The notes under the pieces were generated by a model, which saw only the letters and a program-made list of their open reading frames with translations, had not been told where the DNA came from and did not search any database. Made by a program: the position numbers and the translations under genes. From Hexactinellida sp. DTS-2022 (lineage: Eukaryota; Porifera; Hexactinellida): a DNA stretch of 64,000 nt. How positions within the stretch are numbered: the stretch's first letter is position 1; each line of letters starts with the position of its first letter. This document shows positions 23,852 through 35,828 of the stretch, piece by piece. The stretch spans positions 9,672,001 to 9,736,000 of the forward strand of contig JAPNXP010000002.1 in assembly GCA_028753945.1 (NCBI GenBank), in the 5' to 3' direction.

Positions 23852-25934
23852 TAGACCTGTGCAGTTATTGGTTTGAGGAAAGGTGAGGCGATGGTCGAGG
23901 TTTTGAGGTAAATAAGAATGCTAACAGTGATCCCAAATAGAAAAGGTTAGACTAAGTTATTATGTAATGACGATTAATGATGTAAGGTACTATACTACAG
24001 GGAACAAGATGTCCGAGGTATTCACGACCCCATTTACGCGTAGTACCCAAAGGAATACCTATGGGACACACTGGTGCTCGCACATACGTACCTGTGTCAT
24101 GGAGGACGCGATAGGATGGAAGCCTACTTCCTAGAGCATATGTATCACATCCCTCGTGAGGTATTACTCCTCTTTCTACGCTGTTGGCCTATCTGTAAGG
24201 CAAACAAAGGAGAAAGTCCACACAGAAAATAATTCACAAGCCGATCATACCAGCAGGGGTTGGCGTACGTGGACAGGCTGATTTGGTCGACTTGCAGTAA
24301 GTACTGATAACGGGTACAAGTTCATGTTCATCCTCAATTACCAAGACTGCTTCAGCAAGTTCGTCGTCCTGAGACTACTCAAATCCAAGACATTATACGA
24401 GGTGTCACAGTGCTTGGTGCGTATCTTCTGTGAGCATGGCCCGCCTCATATCCTGCACACAGATAACGGCACTGAGTTCGCGAATAAGACACTGATCGCT
24501 CTTCTACACAAGCTGTTGTCAATCACATGTATCGTGAACGGCAGGCCACGTCACCCAGAGGAACACAGGGGAGTGTGGAGCGTACTAATGGCGACTTCAA
24601 GATGCTACTCTACGCCCGGTTCACGGATCAGAACAAAGAATAGAACCAGTGAGTGAGTGTCTTACATTATGTTCAATACTCTAAGAATATTGCACATCAC
24701 CGTGGTATTAATTCCACTCCCTATTCTGTGCATTCTTGGCGAACGCCTTCCGATCTCAGTGTGGACATGTCACTACCCAGAGAAGTAGTCCAGCCACTCG
24801 AGACAGATGATCAATTGGAACAAGCCCTCGATTGCAGACAAGTGATTTAGTATGCTTCTCAGGACTCTGCTACGCCCACAGCACTATCTTCACCCAGTCT
24901 CATCCCACTGTCACATCTATCCATGCAGGAGTCACCTAGTGAAGCGTATATGATAGGTGCTACTGCGCCGCCACCTGAGTCCAGCTTCACGCTGCCTACT
25001 TGCTCCTATGACCTAGATGCTATTGATTTCCCAGCTGATACTTTTCTCATAGACTCACAGCAAGCTGGAAGTAGCCAAGATAACGATTCACCAACTGGTC
25101 TCCCTTCTTAACCCACCCTCGTGCTTAAATGTGGACAATTACAAGGATTCATACGGCATGAATGTCCGCCCACTCATTGGATGTGAGACTACTCCCTTCT
25201 TCGACAACTCTCCGATAGTTCCTGCACACTAGGTACATACGCCACCTACCTGCGTAGTATACCCCCTTGATCCCGTCCCTTCCTACGGTATATGCTACAT
25301 TACTGACGACATTGAAACTTCAGTCTGTAGTCATTGCCGGGAAGAATTTTATAGCTGGAATCTTACGTGTATAGCCTCTGTGGCAGCCTATGCGAAGGCA
25401 AGTCAACAGTACTTCTGTGGATTGGACAAGTTCTGCAAGGGTACTCTGGGTACCGCCCGCAGACCCCGCAACAGCTGGCTAGCACTGAAGATACAGGGTT
25501 GGTAGCATGATCGAGTCAAGTAAGAAACGGTTCAGGCCTCTAGAGCTCGGCGACAACGTCCGGATACCTATCCCTAGTGTTGACTGAGCTCCTATTGGTC
25601 CTGCCAGCCTGGGAGGCACTGTGACTGAGGTATACTCAGAGGTTGGCGCATTCCAAGTAGGCACTAAGCATGGTACGATCAAAACTGCTTTCACTCGCTC
25701 AGATTTGACTCCATGTGGTACAAGTCAACTCCTCCTGCCTACTGATGTCCCAGACCAGGAGCTATCCGTCAGAACGGCTGCCAGGTTGGAGCAGGCGGCC
25801 CTAGTATCATATCTTGCCACTGAGAGAAGCCGTGCCTCTCCAAAAGCTGCATGTGCTACAAGAAGCAGGTCAAGTGCAACTCCAAGTGTCACAGTAGCCT
25901 TACATGCAACAATAAACACTAATAGCTACAGGTA
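23852..25934 (+). mobile_element. Integrase-like element fossil, Ginger/KRBA2-type (duplication copy 2)
   Basis: Duplicate of 12020-14102. All compared stretches are identical, so the breaks predate the duplication. Confidence 0.75.
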
Positions 25935-25986
25935 GTAAACATAAGTCGGTAGAAATACTGAGCCTACGTATATTACCTGTAGCTAT

Positions 25987-26202
25987 GGGAAATCGGAATA
26001 TGTCCTACGAAAATATCGGGAAATGTCCTACAAACAATGTAGTATTATGTCCTACACCAATTTCGGAATGTGTCCTACATTATTTCTGATGTAGGAATAT
26101 GTCCTACACCAATTTCGGAATATGTCCTATATTATTCCGGATGTAAGATTGTCCTACACTAATTTCGGAATAGGTCCTACACAATTTCAGTTTCTGATTG
26201 AT
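25987..26202. repeat. Tandem repeat of ATGTCCTACACCAATTTCGG (duplication copy 2)
   Basis: Same array as 14155-14370 at the expected 11,832-bp offset. Confidence 0.85.
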
Positions 26203-26762
26203 ATAATTGCTGTATATTTATTGAAACTGAAATATAATTGGTAAATAAAACGAATAAGACTGAAATATAATTGATAGTTCAATGGGAATTAAGGCCTCTG
26301 ACCTTCTGGAAATAGGCTACTGAACACCTAAATTTTTATATTAACCGTAGACTGCCTAATCGCCACACAGTGTGGGAAGCCAAAAGACGTAGTAAACATT
26401 CTCCAAATTTCAAAACATTTTCGATTTAAACATGTTTTTATATTCTCTATCGATTTCAATCATAAAAAAAAATTTCAAATTTAACGATGAAGACATATCA
26501 TAAAAGTGACATGTGCCACTTGAATGCCACCTGAATTACAAATATCAAAATTTAAACTTTGATATCTGGAATTTTTTTCAAACGTGAGAAATTCCAACTT
26601 ATATTTCCGGCAGTGTTGAAAGTAAACACGATATCAATTAAAACGCTCTGTTATGTATAGCTAGCTAGTCAGTACTAACTATATTGGCACTAACGTCGCA
26701 TTGATAACAACCCAATTTTCCTGGAAATCAAAGTGAATAGAAAATTCTCAATTATGTTAATC

Positions 26763-27392
26763 AAGGTTTATTGTCACATCACTTAAATGACACTACCATA
26801 TATGGGCATTTGAATTTATAGAATTGTAGCCATTTGATTAATGGTCTCATTTGTTCTTCCAATGAGTTTCTAGTGGGATATTGATGTGATTATATGGTTT
26901 GAGCTAAGAAATAGAGACTATACATTAGAAGAGAGGAATTTGGAGGAAAGTCATCAAATATGGGCACATTTGATGCCCATATATGGATCATTTTAAAAAC
27001 TGAGCGTGTTAGAGTCACGAAATGTAATATTGACGGATAGTAAGTCGGGTATGGCGAGTATTTTAAGACATATTTTTGTTTCGAGCAACTCGGGAGTCTG
27101 AGAAAGAAAAGGCACAAGAAAACGTAGCCTTGAATGAGATTATAGGTCATAAAGTTTCACATTTTCACATTTTTAGAATTTTTTTTGATTAATTGTTGAT
27201 TATTTAGTCAGTGATTTGTTGGATAAAGTAATGAAAACCTCAATCTTACCAATGTTGAGGAACACAGTATTGAGAATCGTTAAAGTGGTGAAACCACTGT
27301 TTTTCTGAAGGAAATAGCTCATAACAATGAAAATACAATTTGTAGACATTCAAAACCATGTATAAATGTTAGGTATGGTCGTTCTGCTGTAC
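26763..27392 (+). repeat. Dispersed repeat family F, copy 3 (duplication of copy 2)
   Basis: Same as 14931-15560 in duplication copy 2. Confidence 0.7.
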
Positions 27393-27416
27393 TTTCCCCA
27401 CACAATTTTTTTTGTT

Positions 27417-28007
27417 TTAGTTGTGTTTGTAAGTACATTTCCAAATTATTTCTATGGGTGGACACCGTAAACACACCATACATTTGTTTCTACAAATTGG
27501 GCAATTTACGTTTAATTCTAAAAGAAGAGTTGAACATGATTCACAAAATCCTCCGTGAACGCAGCACTGGTCATGCAAGAGTGCAAAGTTTTGAGTTCTA
27601 GGTGAAAGAGAAACATGACATCGATCGCCATTGATTTCTTCTTCATCTGCTGAAAGGTCTGAAAAGTCATTAGAAATTTCCAAACTATTGGCTGGTACTT
27701 TGGTAATGCCTGAGCAAAGGTTCCCATGTCCAATTGTTAGTGCCATTGCATCAAGAAATTCAACTGAACTAAATGAGTTATTGAAATATTTTTCTTTATA
27801 TTCGTTTCTTCGAGCTGTTTTGTATTTAGTAATGGAATTAAGTCCTCTGGTAGTTTCGTGATTATCGAGCAATCGTTGTAGTTCTATGTCGTAATCTGTT
27901 ATAACGTTATTCAAAGTTCCCATAAATTTCCATATGTTGGATGGGGTTTCAAGGTAAGATTTTAGGCATCTTTGATAGGATTCTTCCCCATTGTTAGTTG
28001 CTTTTTC
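27417..28007 (-). CDS. Open C-terminal fragment: MULE tail plus RING-HC finger
   Basis: About 196 codons stay open from just after the TAA at 28008-28010. They start EKATNNGEESYQRC and end WKCTYKHN before the stop; the first ATG is at 27923 (168 codons). Residues up to ~115 are the MULE tail, including ITDYDIELQRLLDNHETTRG. The RING follows as C-x2-S, a 14-residue spacer, C-V-H-GGF-C-ES-C, 11 residues, then C-PI-C-R. This is the C3HC4 layout of IAP/MDM2-like RINGs, with the second zinc ligand replaced by Ser. If made, it could at most be a small RING-like protein. No promoter or upstream exon is seen, so expression is doubtful. Known RINGs recruit E2 ubiquitin enzymes; activity here is inference and weakened by the lost ligand. 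Confidence 0.6.
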   Translation of the reverse strand, partial: EKATNNGEESYQRCLKSYLETPSNIWKFMGTLNNVITDYDIELQRLLDNHETTRGLNSITKYKTARRNEYKEKYFNNSFSSVEFLDAMALTIGHGNLCSGITKVPANSLEISNDFSDLSADEEEINGDRCHVSLSPRTQNFALLHDQCCVHGGFCESCSTLLLELNVNCPICRNKCMVCLRCPPIEIIWKCTYKHN

Positions 28008-28081
28008 TTAATAAAAGACGGACAAGTAACATTCCCATTTATCCATATTTTATTAAAATAACTTATAAAAATGTTAACTAG

Positions 28082-28632
28082 TACAGTCTACTCCGCTTAA
28101 TTGAGACACGTTTGTTCCAGGCCTCTTGTCCCAATTAATCGGAGATCCCAATTAACCGAAAATATTCTGTAAAATAGTGATCTACCTACGATATATAACA
28201 ATTTAAGTTTTAAACATGTTACAACGATTCCTCCAATGCCAGGGTACACTATGATTATACTAAAACCCATAGTATGACCCCTAATATTCTGTGGACCGTT
28301 TTTAACTATGCCTGAACCATAGTTCATAATCCCTGTTGATTTTCGATTTATGTAATTCAATTATATAATTGGCCCTATTTATAAATTTTGTCATGCCTTA
28401 ATCAGAATTTACCAAGATTATTAAAATTTGTTTGATCAATATTTATTTTCTAGTAAGCGAGCACAATTTTGTAGCCAATTAATTGAGTTTGTCCCAATTA
28501 AGCGGAATTTGTCCCGATTAACCGAAATTTTTATTATTAGCTTCTATGGAATGGATTCTGTTCTTGGGGAGTTGTCCCAATAAAGCGGCTGTCCCGATTA
28601 ACCGGTGTCCCAATTAAGCGGAGTACACTGTA
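28082..28632. mobile_element. pogo/Tigger-like MITE inside the MULE relic (copy 2)
   Basis: Duplicate of 16257-16807 at an offset of 11,825. Confidence 0.85.
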
Positions 28633-31600
28633 CATATCTTTTCAGAATCTTGCAATCCAAATTAAAGGTAGTTCTAATGAAAAATAAACAGAACGAATCT
28701 CCTCATCCGGAAGAACAGGGAATGCCAATAAATTTCGAATCCATTTTTGAATGTAAGGTTTGTTTTATGCAATTTTGATAATCCAATCTTTTGAATTTTC
28801 TCATAAATTGCTTTTGTAAAGTGAAACCAGCGCACAATAGTTGGAATTGAAGGGAAAAAAATTCCAAAGCTGATCGTGGGGAAGTTCAAAATCTTCAATT
28901 GCGAATGTTTGATTGAAATTAGGAATTAATTCCAAAATAGATAATATTGCAGCTCTATATAATGTTTCCGTTTTCCTAGTCATTAAAACATGGAGTGCAG
29001 GGAGAGTAGGGCCATTAACATGAATGAATAGGGTAGAAAGTTGGAAAAAGATTTTAGGAACTACACAAAATTTACAGTCAAATTGAATATGGAGTGAATC
29101 GTTAATCATTTTTAGCATGCAACTTGACCAAAAAATAATTGCTACCTAATCCTCAAAGATCGCAGTTTTTAAATGGTTTTTCGAATATTTCGATTGAGGT
29201 AAAAGTACATCAAACTCAATCGCAGACAATGGTATTTTGGGTTGCAGGAGTCTCCTCCGCTTACACATGGTACTTTCTGAACTCTTGAAGTTTACAAATG
29301 ATGCTGCTTCCGAATTTCGACAACAGTCATTAAATATTTAACGTAGATTTGTTGTAGATATTTCTGCTTCGCGTTTAATATTGTTACTTAAATGGGAAAT
29401 GTTCACTTTCAGGTCCGCAACACCATGACATTTATCCATTTTGGCCCGCGGCCTAAAAGGTTTTCCCACTCCTGGTATAGACGATTAATGGAAAAGATTT
29501 TCCCACTTATAGAGGTTCCCCATTTATAGAAACCCCACTTATAGAGGTTGCACTGTACACCCAATTACAGGGCCGGATTAAGGTTCAGGTATCCTCTAGA
29601 GTACTTCTACCATAATTATTTACCCGAATGAATTAATTTTTTTACAGCGTATTTACTTCGTCCTCAGGATTCCAAAAATACAATAATATTGGCAAATAAA
29701 CTAATAGAGGAAAAAACCTTTTTTAAATTTACGATTTTTGCGGAATAGATCAATCAGAAAAGATAAACAATACCAAGAATATTATTGATAAAATGTGTTT
29801 AGCTGGATGTAATATAATTTTTGAGTACAGGAATTGTGAATATTTACATTTTTCTGGATTTCAAATACTTTTATGTGATGTCTATTTTCAAATGAAGATT
29901 TTCCTTATCCAAAATCCAAAAAACAGATGAACTATTCATATTATGGTAAATCGCAGCACTGAAAAGTTGTATCTTTACGAGATCTCTCCGAAACCATTGA
30001 GTTTTTGATTATACGACCAAAATTGACAAAATGACTTCTTCCGCAATTCTGAAAATGTTGGTTTTGAGATAGCGGCTTTTGAAAAAAAAATTTACAGCAA
30101 TTATTCCTAAATTGAGGTGACCTAAGTGTGTCAAACTGGAAAAATAATAGGATTTTTTCTTAGAAATCTCTTGAGAGTACTCATGCCCCTGGTCACGGGC
30201 TGACCAAATATAGACTGGAAGAGTGGTCCACCGGGCCCTCAAAACAGTCCGGGCCCTGTGCGATCGCACAGTCCGCACGTGCGGTAATCCGGCACTGCCA
30301 ATTTAGGATGCTTCGACTGTATATATTGGTTATTTTGTCTCAAAATTGAAAAGCGTTTTTATACATTGAAGTGAAGCTAATAAAACATAGAATTATTTGA
30401 GAAATGAAAAACTTTTGAATAAAATTTCCAAGTTTTCAGAATGCCAATTTAATATCGTAATTAATGATGAATCAGCATTTTTCATTATAACGATGGACAT
30501 TCTTTGATATTATATGCAATATTTTGTGCATTTAGATACTTCAATTACTATATAAACTAACATTATTAAGTACATATATCTCGGGAGTTGTGATTTATGG
30601 CCAACAATCAGTTGATCTTGGGATCAAATCCCTGATCTTCCTACCTTTTTGTATACTTATTGCACCATCATCTTATTGATTGGCTATATCATATTTATCA
30701 ACTCTATTGCATTGTAAGTATATTAGATGCATTATGCTGTAATTAGCATTGGACAAAAACATTAATTGAACACAACATCAATTTCATCCAAATCATTGAA
30801 ATATTCCCGGAAAAAGATGTCCGAAAAGAACGAGGACAACGTATTTATGGTGGCATATTCCATTGATAATCCATTAACGATATATATTGACTTCATTATT
30901 TAATACAGACATTACAAGCACATTTATACAAAACACAATCAAAGATAAGTTAGCCTCATTTCATCAAATTTGCTGAATATAATGCATAGTCATTTCAATA
31001 TATTTTTAACCCCCTTTATCTAAAATCATATATTTTATGTATTCTCAGACTTTAGCTATAAAATTCTTTAGGATAATTCTTTCAAAGTTTGAGGCAACCA
31101 AGTTTACATAGTTACAGAGACAATCATGCAACTTAGTGACAATAATAGAATCTAAATATTCAATACAAAGAACTACAGGGTATGCTATTTTTCTGAAAAT
31201 CACTCCTGCTGTCTACGGAATAAGGAGAGCTAGGATGATTATACCTTGTTTTTAGCATGGATGCATGGTAAGGGTGGGAGGAAAAGGCTTTTTCTCTCTT
31301 AACTGAGGCGCTCAAAGTTGTTTTGCCTGAACTTTGACAGACATTCTACCGTTTCCTATTGAATAAGTAAGTGGTATATTTTAATCCGTTTATAATATGT
31401 ATCTGCATTAATTAAGAATTTTGCATTATTTAACATATTGAATTAGTTTGGTACCCTGTTTCCTTAAATGATTTTCTAACTTCCTCACCCTGGCCTAACA
31501 CGAATCCAACCCTCTTAATTTAATTTGGCAAATTGGCAGAAACGAATAGCCTCAATTCACCACTGGCAATGTATAAACTTCTCAGTGTTCTTGATACATC

Positions 31601-32033
31601 TTGTAACAGTTAGGCAGTGGACGTCTAATAGATTGTCTCACTATTTCAGATTTCTACAAGAAAATTCTTTATCTGACGTAATTTAACCTTAAATATCCAG
31701 TGATACACGAACTGAGATATATTCTATATACTCATTATATTCGACCCATGGGATTATATCACTAGAAAATATAAAATCGGATAAAATAATCCTTAGTAAA
31801 AGGGATTATCAAAATTTCTCAAAATAGATTGAGTGATCCCGGTGAAAATACCGAACCGGCTGTAATTTGGTCTCTACTCTCTAGTAATCCTTCTGCAGTA
31901 CACTTATTTGAATCCTTTGATTCTGTATCAAAACATGACTAGGCATGATTTCTTCTTCGTGTCGCTCATTCTGTAAAGCATCATTGTCTTCAGTTCTTTG
32001 TTATTTTTCAGTTGTCGTCTGTTTTTGAGCTTA

Positions 32034-32289
32034 TTATGTTGGACTATGTTTTCATGGTCTTTATATTATATTTATATACTACTAGTAGATGGTGAGGTTA
32101 TTAAAATATTGATCATCAATTTAATAATTGGTGTGGCGTTGATCAGTATTTCACACCGACTTTTTGCGATGCGCTCATAATTTGCTTGTAGAGACAATTT
32201 AAGGGCTAGATATCAATACTTAAGCGCGTCGTTTTATGCACAAATACACTCCATTCTGAAATCAAAGCGCGTCAAATCTCATAGCGCGT
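32034..32289. other. Unique sequence after the duplication, no gene recognised
   Basis: Contains three 'GCGCGT' words at 32224-32290 in an otherwise AT-rich stretch. The 60-codon open frame crossing the duplication edge is not conserved in copy 1 and is dismissed. Confidence 0.45.
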
Positions 32290-33193
32290 TTAACGGTGTC
32301 CGGATAGGGATTCATACAAATTACAATGGTAAATTTGTATTGCTTCTTCATAACTACTTGTGATTCATAACAAGTATCTTCGAAGGCATTTCTAAGAATA
32401 ACTGCACTTTAAAAAATTCAAATTTCAAAATGTAGGAAATTATAAATAGAATTTCTAAAAATGGCTTCTAATTGACCGTAACATAGTCTAATAGTCTATA
32501 ATCTTTTGTAGAAGCACTTCCCAACTTCTAACTAGTTGTTGTATAAGAAATTGAGTTTCTTAGAAACCTATCGAACTAGCGATAACAATGAATTTAATTT
32601 TTTCTCCTCGATTTTTTTACAGTTTTCGATTCAAAGTCCACATTTCTTCAATTTATTGGGAAATTTCACACATTCTGTTCCTATATTCAATCCCAAATCA
32701 TAAATTACTCATTCTACTTCCTATTTTTTTTCGATATAGTTATGTTATTGACAATGCAGTTGAGTTTGTAAAGATAACTCAATCCATTTCATCAAAACTA
32801 AGCTTTCTAAATCAATTTTATTATTCTTTGAAACAAGCATTTGAAAATTAAGTGTTTATTTATTCTAATTTCTCAATATAGTCACTTACTAACATTTCAT
32901 TTTGATTCTAAAGTGTCTTAGTATTCCCCCCCAATATATTACTTCTAGAAAAAACAAGATAATGTCTACTATTACTCATACTCTACTGTAAAATTTCAAT
33001 GATATCGGCAAAATTTGTAATCTTTGCCATATAAGGAGGTGTTGCAACGTCATATTGTGACACTTATGAATGACAAAATCAAAATTAAGATTGGAGGACA
33101 AATATTTATGTCATTGAGTGTATATTTATTTAAAAAAAAAATTCCGGTGGAATAAAAGAATTTCTGTAATTAGCCCTGTCCGGACACCGTTAA
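32290..33193. repeat. Family C TTAA MITE, copy 1
   Basis: Termini TTAACGGTGTCCGGA and TCCGGACACCGTTAA form 14-15 bp inverted repeats with TTAA at both ends; length 904 bp. It aligns along its whole length with copy 2 (41303-42205), differing by scattered substitutions and small indels. Open frames inside are not preserved between copies. Confidence 0.9.
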
Positions 33194-34058
33194 GGAGGCA
33201 TAAAGGTAAATATGGCCAGGTTCTATGGAACGTCTCTACAAAGTTGATAAGAACACTCCAATTTATAAATCCGCATGACTGGAAGCATATAAATTGTATC
33301 AATTTTTAAAATAGAGGATTGTAATGTATATTTTTGCCAGGATAGATCAAAACGTCGTAAATCCATCACCTGCAAGGGGCAGAAAATGGACCATCAGCTA
33401 TAAGTCAGTCAAATTCAATCATATTGCTTAGAAAATTTGAATTTAGACCTATTAGAATGACTCTAAACAGTTGGGATACTAAATTTTAATTTCATTGACC
33501 ATATATGGTCATATGGATGCGCAAATCTTCATGACGGAGCAATTAATTATCTCACGAATGAGAAGTCGTTTCGACTAGCTCTAACCTTGTAACGATGTCA
33601 ATTAATCAATACAAATTAACTGGGCAACAAAATGGGACAACATACCATGTAGTTTACATTCTATGATTTTGTATAAGATATATGGATGTGCATGTGGCAC
33701 AATTTGATGACGTAAGCAAAAATAAAATTTCGTTAGAGCTTAGTTCTAACTTCCGTACACTAACAGCGGCAGATTTTATACTTATTTACCAGGATTATGA
33801 TTATACGTATAACAAAGGTATTTAGACCCGTTATAAATGACCGGTGTCACGTGGTTTAGTGTACTTTTGTGCGAATTTCTGACTTATTTTGGGACGTTTT
33901 CTACTTCCTGACAAGAATATACATTATAATCTTCCAGAAATTCTTTGATGACTTTTTATATGCTTCCAGTCGTGCGGATATATAAAGTGGAGTGTTCTGA
34001 TCAACTTTGTAGAGACGTTCTTTGGAAACTGGCCTTATTTAACTTCCTGACTCCTTAA
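33190..34058. repeat. Family H TTAA element abutting C copy 1
   Basis: The left end is TTAAGGAGGCATAAAGG and the right end matches the complement of TTAAGGAGTCAGGAAG. The first ~150 bp (GAACGTCTCTACAAAGTTGA, 'GACTGGAAGCATATAAA') are mirrored by the last ~150 bp with moderate divergence. It shares its left TTAA with C copy 1. The interior holds F-like sequence in reverse (GTTAGAGCTTAGTTCTAAC near 33733). No gene. Confidence 0.8.
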
Positions 34059-34065
34059 CGCTTCC
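34058..34065. repeat. 8-bp target duplication of the hAT element, left
   Basis: ACGCTTCC, repeated exactly at 39516-39523 beyond the other end of the element. Confidence 0.9.
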
Positions 34066-34172
34066 CAGTGGCGGCGCTAGCGCGCCGCCACTGATGGGGC
34101 TAAAGCGGGCTGAGTCTTTCTTTATGGGGCTGAGACTGCTTGCTCTTTTTTTGACCAAATAATAATTTGAAC

Positions 34173-35682
34173 TTAAGGAGATAGACCCGTAGGTTTTCAA
34201 CACCCGATGACCCCCAATTATTATTGCATTTTTGAATAGTACTGTTGCATGAGAAATTGACCCCCATGAGAAAATGACCCCCCTCTTCATATGAACCATG
34301 GATACCGTTTAGGGGGTCATTTTCTCACGGGGGTCATTTCTTTATGCAAGCCCCGTAAGAAAATGACCCCCCCCCATAAATTTCCGCATTGTCATTGCAA
34401 TAATGTAAAGACTACTTGAACAAAACAATGATGTAGTGAGTGACAATTATACAAAATGACCAGACAACATACTAATTACTTGGAACTATAAATATTGAAG
34501 CTCTAACTCTTATTTGTCATTAAAATGGCTAATTTCGAATAATTATGGCTAAATAAAGTTTACTCAAAAAATACTCTTATTTATCATATTACTAGTACCA
34601 ACAAATATAAATAGTACATTGCCAGAAGAAGTATTCAGTTAATTAACATAGTTGCCAAGTCATTTTGTATAATTGTCACTACATCATTGTTTTGTTCAAG
34701 TAGTCTTTACATTATTGCAATGACAACGCGGAAATTTATGGGGGGGGTCATTTTCTTACGGGGCTTGCATAAAGAAATGACCCCCGTGAGAAAATGACCC
34801 CCTAAACGGTATCCATGGTTCATATGAAGAGGGGGGTCATTTTCTCATGGGGGTCAATTTCTCATGCAACAGTACTAATTATTCTAAGAAGGACGTAGAT
34901 AATCAGAATTTCAAAAATCGAAAAATTTGTATTAGATATTCATAGTCAAAGTTTAGCCTAATAGTGAATCCATACTAGATAATGTAAGAGCTAGCAATTT
35001 ACTCTATTAGGCGCAAGTTCTGTAATACTGCTAATTTAACTCTTTACTATTAGTTACATCAGATCCGCCACGTACATTTGTCAAAATCAATTTAATTATT
35101 TTTTTCTATAGATTTTCAAATACATACTCAAATTTTACCAATATTTGGCTCTGATTAATTATTAACTCTATAACTTTTTATAACAGTTGAAAATCGACGC
35201 GGCGGATCTGGTAGCTCTGCTAATAAGGATCATTTTGAGGGATAGCTTTTTTCTCTACGACTTATACTTTTTGAGATATCACCTACATAATCAAGGTCAC
35301 TCCCCGGAAATTCTTACGGAATGTATTTGTACAAAATGGCGGTGACCTTGACCTTTAGTGACGTCAAAAAGGTAGAAAAAATGTCCGAATCAAATTTTCC
35401 TTTTGGATTTGGATAGATAGCATGTCAAAGTATAGCTATGAGTGGTTTAACAAAAATTTATCCTTTTTCAAGAATTACAATAATTCAGGCTTCTATAGCC
35501 ATATTTTTTATAGGAGATTGATTTTGACCTTGGGGGACGTCAAAAAGGTAAAAAAAAATGTCCGAATGAAGTTTTTCTTTCGGATTCGGGTAGATAGCAT
35601 GTCATAGTATAGCTAGGAGGTTAAACAACTGTAAAACAGTAGTTTGATTTATTAATGCAAATGTACGGGTCTATCTCCTTAA
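34173..35682 (+). repeat. Family K TTAA element, copy 1, inside the hAT
   Basis: Ends TTAAGGAGATAGACCCGTA and TACGGGTCTATCTCCTTAA are perfect 19-bp inverted repeats. Removing the nested fold-back MITE and its 4-bp duplication leaves 877 bp, matching K copy 2 (878 bp) in reverse orientation almost end to end. Inside are an inverted pair of AGATCCGCC/GGCGGATCT blocks (about 35062 and 35203) and two direct copies of a 'GACGTCAAAAAGGTA' block. The open frames inside are repeat-derived. Confidence 0.9.
34243..34871. repeat. Fold-back MITE inside K copy 1, GTAC target
   Basis: TGTTGCATGAGAAATTGACC at the left is mirrored by GGTCAATTTCTCATGCAACA at the right. The arms run about 220 bp (to ~34465 and from ~34655) and include GGGGGTCATTTTCT-type blocks. 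GTAC flanks both sides (34239-34242, 34872-34875), and K copy 2 shows the uninterrupted site 'ACAGTACAACTT' (as complement). So this is a 629-bp insertion with a 4-bp duplication. Confidence 0.88.
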
Positions 35683-35828
35683 ATTTTATAATAATAATTA
35701 CCTAAGAACATTTTCGTATCTAGAAATATATGTAATTGAAGCAGTAACATTTTACTAGCATTGACTATTCAATACTTACTAAAAAGTATTTCAAAAGAAT
35801 TCACGAGTGAAAGGGATGAATAAATAAA

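Larger units (their letters stand above)
27417..29395 (-). pseudogene. Mutator-like (MULE) transposase with C-terminal RING finger, copy 2, broken
   Basis: Duplicate of 15585-17570 with the same pogo MITE insertion (28082-28632), upstream breaks and in-frame TAA (28008-28010). It lacks the 7-bp insertion, so the MULE C-terminal region and RING share one frame (see 27417-28007). MULE domain order is conserved and no intron is evident. Confidence 0.8.
20250..32033 (+). repeat. Tandem segmental duplication, copy 2
   Basis: Second copy of 8418-20208, lacking the 7-bp insertion. It therefore keeps the RING-finger reading frame open (27417-28007). Contents in order: A element (20250-20972), D right half (20973-21311), hAT MITE, inverted repeat, integrase-like fossil, tandem repeats, F, MULE relic with pogo MITE, hAT MITE with B, then AT-rich sequence. 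Confidence 0.93.

Noticed and set aside
8418-32033. The duplicated unit as a single 11.8-kb transposon
   Set aside because: Its edges fall inside an A-family terminus on one side and at an unmarked TGAGCTTA on the other. There are no paired termini or target duplication of the whole unit.
32588-32851. 87-codon frame rich in Phe/Tyr, membrane-like
   Set aside because: Lies within family C; the same stretch in copy 2 (41599-41860) is frame-shifted and has lost the frame.
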